8,229 bases of DNA from JADKCL01 sp046050405 (lineage in GTDB: Bacteria; Bacteroidota; Bacteroidia; J057; JADKCL01): NCBI GenBank assembly GCA_046050405.1, contig JBJOPY010000094.1, positions 1 through 8,229 on the forward strand, written 5' to 3'. The position numbers and the translations under genes are program-made. The notes below the pieces were generated by a model. The model saw only the letters and a list, made by a program, of their open reading frames with translations, did no database searches and was not told the DNA's origin. Shown one piece after another: positions 1-4,974 of this stretch (within the stretch, counting starts at the first letter, position 1; the number at the start of each line of letters is the position of its first letter).

Positions 1-182
1 TTCATGCCCAGAAAATCCATTGTACCCTCGATGGCAGATGGGAACTTTTCGAATACGACTTCAAATCCAAGACCATCACCCACACCCTTCGCCGACGCAC
101 GAATGAGCAGCACACTTTACAAGTCATGGTGTACGACCAGGCGGGAAATCAAGCCCAGGAAACATACATGATCACATTCTGA
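1..182 (+). CDS. C-terminal end of a probable M23-family metallopeptidase (5' truncated by window)
   Basis: An open frame enters from the left edge (first full codon at base 3) and stops with TGA at 180-182, leaving the last 59 residues of a larger protein. The tail contains DGRWELFEYD, then a charged strand, then a spacing that ends in VYDQAGN and a final aromatic ...TYMITF. This W-x-x-x-EYD / DxxGN beta-sandwich tail resembles the C-terminal domain that follows the LytM/M23 zinc endopeptidase domain in many Bacteroidota cell-wall hydrolases. The peptidase domain itself, with its HxxxD and HxH zinc ligands, is outside the window, so the family call rests on the tail alone. It is followed 82 bases later by a peroxiredoxin gene on the same strand. 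The alternative is another secreted protein with a C-terminal immunoglobulin-like fold. Confidence 0.55.
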   Translation, partial: HAQKIHCTLDGRWELFEYDFKSKTITHTLRRRTNEQHTLQVMVYDQAGNQAQETYMITF

Positions 183-264
183 GTAATTGTGGGGAGATTT
201 TCGCGCATTTTACCCCGAACCAAATCGACGCAAGTTGGTTGATAGCTGGGAAACGTAATCTCGA

Positions 265-747
265 ATGAATATGCTGCTGGAAGTAGGCTCAAAAGCTCCC
301 GATTTCACTGTCAATGACCAAGACGGAAACCCCGTATCCCTCACAAACTTCTTGGGCAGGAAGGTGGTCCTGTATTTCTATCCCCAGGACGACACCCCGA
401 CCTGCACCAAGGAGGCGTGCAACCTCCGCGACTATCATCAGCTGCTCTCCGACCATGGATTTGTGGTATTGGGCGTGAGCCCAGACCATGAGGCCAAACA
501 CCTCAAATTCATCAAGAAGTATGGTCTCCCCTTCGCATTGTTGGCGGACGCGAAGCAAGAAGTCATCCAGAAATACAAGGTCTGGGGAGAGAAAACCACA
601 TTCGGGAAGACCTATGACGGCGTGCACCGTACGACCTACATCATCGATGAGCAAGGTGTCATCGAACATGTGATCGCCCAGGTGGATTCGGGAAGACATG
701 CCCAGCAGGTCTTGTCGCTCTATGCCCCATCGACAGTGGAAGGGTGA
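265..747 (+). CDS. bcp: Thioredoxin-dependent thiol peroxidase (Bcp/PrxQ-type peroxiredoxin)
   Basis: A complete 160-residue cytoplasmic peroxiredoxin that reduces hydrogen peroxide and organic hydroperoxides using thioredoxin. The N-terminal GSKAPDF strand, the YFYPQDDTPTCTKEAC active-site loop, the LGVSPD strand and an arginine (R122) before the TTYIID strand are all in place. C47 is the peroxidatic cysteine, set in the TPxC motif. C52, five residues on, is the resolving cysteine typical of the atypical two-cysteine Bcp subgroup. Length matches the family. ATG at 265 is used; an in-frame ATG two codons later (271) is equally possible and would remove only MN. A GGGAAA run lies about 10 bases upstream of the start, but Shine-Dalgarno signals are weak guides in this phylum. 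The 82-base gap before it contains a 6-base inverted repeat (AACCAA 218-223, TTGGTT 235-240) and no clear promoter. Confidence 0.95.
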   Translation: MNMLLEVGSKAPDFTVNDQDGNPVSLTNFLGRKVVLYFYPQDDTPTCTKEACNLRDYHQLLSDHGFVVLGVSPDHEAKHLKFIKKYGLPFALLADAKQEVIQKYKVWGEKTTFGKTYDGVHRTTYIIDEQGVIEHVIAQVDSGRHAQQVLSLYAPSTVEG

Positions 748-1099
748 ATGAGTGCCTGATTCCTACGCGAATCTGATCCTGTCCGATTCATAGGCCGCCT
801 CGAAAGGATGGATTTGTCAGCCGAGGCAGTTCCGCTCGATGCGAACGGGCGAGCCTCGTCGGATTGCTCGGGATTCATCGCTAAGGAAAGGGTGTGTAGT
901 CGCTGAATTCGTGGGAGGCTGCCGAGTACGCATGATTCTTCCTCTTGCAGTGGATGGATCCGGAAATATGCGTCCACGGACTAGGCTTTGTCTTCGAGAC
1001 CAATCCCTCCATTGCTGCACAGGGACGGATCGCTTCAAGCAGTTATCGAAGCCGCCCAAAGCGGAAGGCAGATGACGCTGGATCGGAGGGCGAGGCCGT
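748..1099. other. 352-base gap between convergent genes, no gene supported
   Basis: This stretch separates the 3' ends of bcp (+) and the YciI-like gene (-). Open frames exist on both strands (for example 839-1075 + and 817-1059 -), but they overlap one another, have arginine-rich low-complexity composition and show no recognisable domain, so I do not call a gene. Three copies of one 6-base arm occur: GCCTCG at 797-802, its complement CGAGGC at 822-827, and GCCTCG again at 852-857, so the middle arm could pair with either side. GCTTC 1032-1036 with GAAGC 1048-1052 is another weak inverted repeat. None is followed by a T-tract, so I cannot identify the terminators expected between convergent genes. 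Confidence 0.6.
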
Positions 1100-1396
1100 T
1101 CAGTTCAAGACCATTTTGGGTAGACCCATGAACTCTGTGTCGTGGATGACCAGTTCGCTGATCTCATATTCGAAGAACCGATGCATCGGGAACTTTCGAA
1201 GCATACTCTTCAGTGCCTCCCTGTCCTTGCAGGATGCAACCATCCAAGCCTTCTCACGTTCCCTGCCGAGCGAAAAGCTGCTCAGCTTCCCGGCTGCCAG
1301 CAACTCCACGATCATTGCACGCTGCTTGGGGATAAGCGCCATGTATTCGTTTGTTTGAACAGCAGGCAAGAGAATGGTGACCATGTACTTATGCAT
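1100..1396 (-). CDS. YciI / muconolactone-isomerase-like small protein (dimeric alpha-beta barrel)
   Basis: A 98-residue protein with the layout of the ferredoxin-like dimeric alpha-beta barrel families. It has an N-terminal strand (MVTILLP, residues 5-11), a helix rich in QR..VE (about 18-35), a strand with SFSLGRER (40-47), WMVASCKDREAL (51-62, strand into helix) and a last strand YEISELVIHD (77-86). It ends in GLPKMVLN. Small proteins of this shape in Bacteroidota are usually annotated as YciI-like or muconolactone delta-isomerase-like, with no proven substrate. The start is ATG at 1396; GAGG lies about 16 bases upstream, and an in-frame ATG at residue 5 is an alternative. The 79 bases before it are AT-rich and contain TTAATTTG (1419-1426, minus strand), one mismatch from the Bacteroidota -7 box TAnnTTTG, but no matching -33 TTG. 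It may be transcribed alone or as the last gene of the minus-strand cluster. Confidence 0.7.
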   Translation of the reverse strand: MHKYMVTILLPAVQTNEYMALIPKQRAMIVELLAAGKLSSFSLGREREKAWMVASCKDREALKSMLRKFPMHRFFEYEISELVIHDTEFMGLPKMVLN

Positions 1397-1475
1397 TGCA
1401 TTCTGATTATTTCCTCAACAAATTAAATGAAAAACTGTCAGGATTAATAGTCCCTCGGTTTTGCAAATTTGATTC

Positions 1476-2018
1476 TCAGAACACGACGATGATCCTGACC
1501 AGGGTTTCCGGGGACAATTGCTGGATGCTGTATCCCAGCCGGTTTGCATCCAACGGCACATTCGGATCACTGACCAGGAAATGTATTCCCGGCATGGTGC
1601 TGGAATAGAGGTCGACCAGGCTGTAGTCCGGCATGGGTACGACCGTCCAGTCAGAAGCCCTGACAGAGAGGTCGCAAACTTTCATCCCGACACGCAATCC
1701 ATTTCGCAGGGCAAGCTCGGGGGTCTGGATGCGGATGCGTGCAAGGTGGCCGGAGCCATAGAAGTCCTCTTCCAGATAGACATTCCCCTTGCGGAAGCGC
1801 ATCACGAGCACACGCCACCGGTAGTCGCCTTGCTGCTCGAAGGTATCCCTCGCACTGTGGCCTCCAAAACGGACGGTTCCTGGCGGAGGCAGCCTCTCGC
1901 CCATCCCCAGGGCATGTATTCCTGAAGTAGCAATCAAGTTTCTCCCAGATCTACAACCAGTTACGCAGGACAACGCCGATGCCACCATCCACCACAGCGC
2001 GGCTTTACCTCCCTTCAT
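1476..2018 (-). CDS. Hypothetical small lipoprotein of unknown function
   Basis: A 180-residue protein that I do not recognise. I place the start at the ATG ending at 2018 because it gives a normal export signal: MKGGK, then a hydrophobic run (residues 6-18), then the lipobox VTGC with C22 as the predicted lipid-carrying cysteine. The frame continues nine codons further upstream (to 2045), but that would bury the signal behind polar residues. The mature part is a compact, probably beta-rich domain with GDYRWRV (64-70), VYLEEDFYG (80-88), LARIRIQTPEL (92-102) and NGLRVGM (106-112). It ends in the hydrophobic VRIIVVF. The gene starts 14 bases inside the preceding methyltransferase gene, so it is probably translated by coupling. 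Cell location is likely the inner or outer membrane facing the periplasm. Substrate and role are unknown. Confidence 0.7.
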   Translation of the reverse strand: MKGGKAALWWMVASALSCVTGCRSGRNLIATSGIHALGMGERLPPPGTVRFGGHSARDTFEQQGDYRWRVLVMRFRKGNVYLEEDFYGSGHLARIRIQTPELALRNGLRVGMKVCDLSVRASDWTVVPMPDYSLVDLYSSTMPGIHFLVSDPNVPLDANRLGYSIQQLSPETLVRIIVVF

Positions 2019-2664
2019 AGACCAAGAGCTTGTTAAGGTCTGCACGCATGAATCGTGTGCCTGGCAAGGTTTCCATCATTGTACGGCCAAAGGCCTCTGT
2101 TTCTCGGAGAAGCCCCTCCGTATGGGCCAGGCGGTTGAATATCAGAAGCCCGCCGGATCTCAGCAACCTTGGCAAATGCCCTAAAAACGCCGGGGTGCAG
2201 GCTCTTTCCGGAACGACATCGTCCACGAACAAATCGACCACGACCATGTCAAACGATTCCTGTGCCCCGAAGACGTAGTCTATTGCATCCGCCAGTATGA
2301 CTTCCAATTTCGGCCCTTGCACCAGCCCGAAGTGAGCCTCCGCAAGCCGGAGTACTTCAGGATCGATCTCCAGGGCCACCACCCGTATGCCCGGGTCATA
2401 TTCCTGCAGGATCGCAGGCACGTTACCGGCACCCAACCCAAGCAGAAGCACGTCATGGATGTCGCGCTCTCCGATTTTCAGCTGGTGGAAGGCAGACCGG
2501 AACACGCGGTCAAGCCTTCCGAAGCTGTAATTGACATTGGCGGTATTGAGCATCTTGCGACCAAAGGCATACCAGACTTGCAAGCCCGGGCTGATTTCAG
2601 ATCTGCCCTCCTCGACCACCACCTCTGAAATGAAGCTCTTGAGGTACCTCCAGTTCCATTTCAT
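2005..2664 (-). CDS. Spermidine-synthase-like class I methyltransferase-fold protein
   Basis: A 219-residue protein with the Rossmann fold of the spermine/spermidine synthase superfamily. YSFGRLDRVF (46-55) corresponds to the family's entry segment. VLLLGLGAG (72-80) is the nucleotide-binding motif I. VVALEIDPEVLRLAEAHF (95-112) carries the acidic residue that would bind the ribose of the cofactor, LEVILADAIDYV (120-131) is the adenine-side motif, and FDMVVVDLF (138-146) holds the conserved aspartate. The D-S-x-D-P style active-site stretch of true aminopropyltransferases is replaced by DLFVDD, and the N-terminal beta domain that forms the polyamine pocket is much reduced. It is therefore probably a relative with another substrate rather than SpeE. 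Its ATG overlaps the TGA of the upstream kinase gene in an ATGA arrangement, and its own end overlaps the lipoprotein gene. Confidence 0.85.
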   Translation of the reverse strand: MKWNWRYLKSFISEVVVEEGRSEISPGLQVWYAFGRKMLNTANVNYSFGRLDRVFRSAFHQLKIGERDIHDVLLLGLGAGNVPAILQEYDPGIRVVALEIDPEVLRLAEAHFGLVQGPKLEVILADAIDYVFGAQESFDMVVVDLFVDDVVPERACTPAFLGHLPRLLRSGGLLIFNRLAHTEGLLRETEAFGRTMMETLPGTRFMRADLNKLLVYEGR

Positions 2665-3518
2665 GGATCTGCGGTCAGCCTGGCGAGGTGATAGGCGAGG
2701 AGACGTTCACCCGGCGCCGCTGTGATGGAGGCAGGCTTCAGCTGCATCATTCCCAGGGCTTCCCGCAGGGGAGCCTGATAGGCCTCGGAGATGGATCCCA
2801 CGAAATGAATCGGAAGATCCCGGTATCCGATGATGCGAAAAGCCGTCTTCTGCAGGAAGGCCATGAACCGCCCGACCACCATCATCTGGATGGTGGGAAG
2901 GTCAATGTTCTCGGCCAGGAACATGGAATACTCTGCGAGGGCTGTGTTGACCTTTGGGGAATGGTATATTTCCGTGCGGATGTCCAGGAAGGACTTTCCC
3001 GCCCAGTCGCGGAACTTGTGTTCGATGTCATGGGGCAAGTCTCCATGGAGCGCGGCGGAAATGATGGCCCTGCCGAGATCGGCACCGCTGCCTTCGTCGC
3101 TGAAGAGATAGCCATGCGACCCAAGGCTTGCCATGATCTTTTCCCCATCCCAATAGCAGCAGTTGCTGCCCGTGCCGAGGATGCAGACTATGCCCTTCTG
3201 GTTTCCACATGTGGCGAGGGCCGCTGCCAGCATGTCGCTCATGACATGGATCTCGGCATTGGGGAAAAGGTTGCGAAGAAGGTCATTGACCATCTTGTCT
3301 GTTTTCGGGGCACCGAGGCCCGCACCGTAGAAATCGACGTGGAGCCCATTACTGTCCGGCAGGTTCTCCCCCCAATCCTTCCTTTGCTGGCGCTCGATTT
3401 CATCGGCGGGCTGCACATTGGGATTGAGGCCACTGGTACGGAAATCGAGCCTCGTGCCGGCAGCGTCATACAGGTACCACTGTGTCTTCGTGCCGCCGGA
3501 TTCTGCTAGAAGGTGCAT
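2661..3518 (-). CDS. BadF/BadG/BcrA/BcrD-type ATPase, N-acetylglucosamine-kinase-like
   Basis: A 285-residue member of the ASKHA sugar-kinase fold. LLAESGGTKTQW (3-14) is the phosphate-1 loop. D95 in HVMSDMLAAA is the expected catalytic base. GTGSNC (115-120) is the phosphate-2 loop, FSDEGSGADLGR (139-150) is the family signature loop, and HFVGSISEAY (238-247) is the adenosine motif. Bacteroidota relatives are annotated as N-acetylglucosamine kinase, phosphorylating amino sugars recovered from cell-wall turnover, but substrate specificity cannot be read from the sequence. Length is normal. ATG at 3518 puts the phosphate loop at the very N terminus, as expected. It lies 83 bases after porV with no clear terminator or promoter between them, so read-through from porV is possible. 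It shares a 4-base overlap with the next gene. Confidence 0.9.
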   Translation of the reverse strand: MHLLAESGGTKTQWYLYDAAGTRLDFRTSGLNPNVQPADEIERQQRKDWGENLPDSNGLHVDFYGAGLGAPKTDKMVNDLLRNLFPNAEIHVMSDMLAAALATCGNQKGIVCILGTGSNCCYWDGEKIMASLGSHGYLFSDEGSGADLGRAIISAALHGDLPHDIEHKFRDWAGKSFLDIRTEIYHSPKVNTALAEYSMFLAENIDLPTIQMMVVGRFMAFLQKTAFRIIGYRDLPIHFVGSISEAYQAPLREALGMMQLKPASITAAPGERLLAYHLARLTADP

Positions 3519-3601
3519 GGGGGATTGCGGACGGGTGATTTCAGAGGGGTTCTGGAGGGTCTTGAGGCTTTATTCCATCGTAGTCCGAACCATCTTGCAG
3601 A

Positions 3602-4738
3602 TCAGCGGTTCCCTTGGGCATCGAATGCAAAGCTGAGAGAGAAGCGGAGGGTGTTCTGGAGAGGATGGTTGTTTGCGATGGATGTCAAGTAGGCGAAATC
3701 CAAAGCGAACACGCTGTACTTGACACCTAGGCCGAGAGTGATGAACTTACGTGCACCTTTCATGTTGTTTTCCAAGAACAGTCCGGCACGCGCTGCGAAA
3801 AGATCGTTGTACCAGTACTCCACGCCCGAGGCCAAGTTGATTTCCTGCAACTCCTCGGAGAATCCACCAGGGGCGTCCCCGAAGCTCGAGAACATGCCAT
3901 CAATCAAGGTCTTCTTGCTTTGCCCGCCTTCGGTCGGGACCATGAGCTTGTTCACATCGGCGGTAAGCGTCAGGCTGTTGAAGTCATCCAAGCCCGCCTT
4001 GAGGGCTGCGCCCAGGCGCAGATTGGTGGGGATGAAATCCCTGTTGGAGCCGTTCGTGTAAGTGATCTTCGAACCAATGTTGGAGAGGTTCAGTCCCCAC
4101 TTGAAGTTCACAGGACGACCCGCAGGCTCGAAGTCCTTGCTGTAGAGCATGTTCAGATCCCCGGCGACCGACACTCCCGGGAGTGTGCCGACGCTTGCAT
4201 TGGCGGCCAGATTGCTGTAGATGATCCGCAGTGCCACCCCTGCGGAGAAGTTGCTGGTGACCTTGCGGGCATATCCTGCATCCCAGGCAAATTCATTGGC
4301 ATTGAAGTTCCCGTACTCCACAGCATTTTCGTCGGTGAAAATGATGTTTCCAAGGGAAAAATAACGCAGGGAGGTGGCGACAGTGCCAGCCTTCTCGCCC
4401 AGGTTGTAGTAAGCACTCAAATAGCTGAGGTTGATGTCTGGGACAAGCTGCCGCAGCCAAGGGGTGTAGCTGAGTCCGATGCCGAATTTTTTGTCCGAAA
4501 ACGCAAGTGCGGAGAGGTTCCAGTGTGTGGCGTTCGCATTGTTGGCAATGGCCACCCCGGCGTCACCCAAGGCTCCGCTGCGTGAGTCCGGGCAGATCAT
4601 CAGAAACGGCACAGCAGTCGTGATGGCTTTGATGTCTTGGCCGGAGGTCGTCGTGGATTGCCCTTTGGTTTGAAAGGATGTGCAGGCTGCAAGCACCAGA
4701 GCGCAGGCACAGGTTTGATAGAGCTTTTTGATTTTCAT
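3602..4738 (-). CDS. porV: T9SS outer-membrane protein PorV (LptO), FadL-family beta-barrel
   Basis: A 378-residue outer-membrane barrel and core part of type IX secretion. In studied Bacteroidota, PorV binds the C-terminal sorting domain of cargo leaving the translocon and delivers it to the PorU-containing attachment complex. The diagnostic segment is at residues 41-80: TAVPFLMICPDSRSGALGDAGVA followed by HWNLSALAF, matching the conserved N-terminal region of PorV proteins. The rest is alternating amphipathic strands, with F/Y girdle residues and a C-terminal strand RFSLSFAF near the end, as in FadL-type barrels. An N-terminal export signal is clear (KIKK, then a hydrophobic run to about 18). 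It contains LAAC with C19, which reads as a lipobox, whereas many PorV proteins end in a signal-peptidase-I site. GQS at 26-28 is the alternative cleavage area. It sits directly downstream of porU, the conserved order in the phylum. Confidence 0.95.
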   Translation of the reverse strand: MKIKKLYQTCACALVLAACTSFQTKGQSTTTSGQDIKAITTAVPFLMICPDSRSGALGDAGVAIANNANATHWNLSALAFSDKKFGIGLSYTPWLRQLVPDINLSYLSAYYNLGEKAGTVATSLRYFSLGNIIFTDENAVEYGNFNANEFAWDAGYARKVTSNFSAGVALRIIYSNLAANASVGTLPGVSVAGDLNMLYSKDFEPAGRPVNFKWGLNLSNIGSKITYTNGSNRDFIPTNLRLGAALKAGLDDFNSLTLTADVNKLMVPTEGGQSKKTLIDGMFSSFGDAPGGFSEELQEINLASGVEYWYNDLFAARAGLFLENNMKGARKFITLGLGVKYSVFALDFAYLTSIANNHPLQNTLRFSLSFAFDAQGNR

Positions 4739-4744
4739 GATGAA

Positions 4745-4816
4745 TCTACTTTTAAGCCCTGGTAAACACCAAGGCAGTCTAAAAATTTATTTCGAAAACA
4801 AACTGTTAAAAGTAGA
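4745..4816 (-). promoter_or_regulatory. Structured leader upstream of porV: 11-base inverted repeat with internal hairpin
   Basis: Two perfect 11-base complementary arms lie at 4745-4755 and 4806-4816 (TCTACTTTTAA and its reverse complement). Touching the start-proximal arm is an 8-bp hairpin at 4756-4775 with a 4-base loop (arms GCCTTGGT and ACCAGGGC when read on the minus strand). One pair of this hairpin is G-U in the minus-strand transcript but would be C-A on the plus strand, so it is better formed in porV RNA. The start-proximal arm ends 6 bases before the porV ATG, so pairing would cover the initiation region. TAAATTTT at 4782-4789 (minus strand) is one mismatch from the Bacteroidota -7 box but has no good -33 partner. 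If it is the promoter, only the inner hairpin would be transcribed and the long repeat would act as a DNA site. Function is inferred. Confidence 0.45.
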
Positions 4817-4896
4817 AGAGCAGTCCGATAGGCTTCATGCTTTGTGCCAAGTTACTAAAATTATGAAATTCTGCTGAATGTCGAGAATTAATTTTT

Positions 4897-4916
4897 GAAT
4901 TTGCTCCCACAAATTC
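4897..4916 (-). repeat. 7-bp perfect inverted repeat downstream of porU
   Basis: GAATTTG (4897-4903) and CAAATTC (4910-4916) are perfect complements separated by six bases, about 60 bases past the porU stop codon. On the minus strand the hairpin is followed by AAAAATTAATT rather than a T-tract, so it is not a typical rho-independent terminator. It could be a weak terminator, an mRNA 3' end stabiliser or an operator-like palindrome. The surrounding AT-rich composition makes chance occurrence plausible. Confidence 0.3.
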
Positions 4917-4974
4917 ACGCCATCGGGCAAGACACCCTCTTCCAAGCGGCAGCCATAGCCCGTCCCATCTGCCT

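Noticed and set aside
191..216. GGGG ... CCCC inverted repeat after the peptidase stop as a terminator
   Set aside because: Only four pairs around an 18-base loop and no T-tract follows.
1051..1060. CCGC/GCGG hairpin near the end of the YciI-like gene as a terminator
   Set aside because: Four base pairs only, with no T-tract on either strand.
945..1358. 137-codon + strand frame spanning the gap and the YciI-like gene
   Set aside because: It runs antisense through a conserved-looking small protein and has shadow-like serine/arginine-rich composition.
2019..2045. Nine extra upstream codons on the lipoprotein gene (ATG at 2045)
   Set aside because: They would place polar residues before the signal peptide and enlarge the overlap with the methyltransferase. 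The ATG at 2018 gives a normal MKGGK-type signal.
2688..3509. 273-codon open frame on the + strand opposite the kinase gene
   Set aside because: The minus strand carries a full BadF-type kinase with all motifs. The plus-strand translation has no recognisable domain and is a codon-bias shadow.
3920..4585. 221-codon open frame on the + strand inside porV
   Set aside because: It lies entirely antisense to porV, whose hallmark motifs are intact, and the translation has no domain features.
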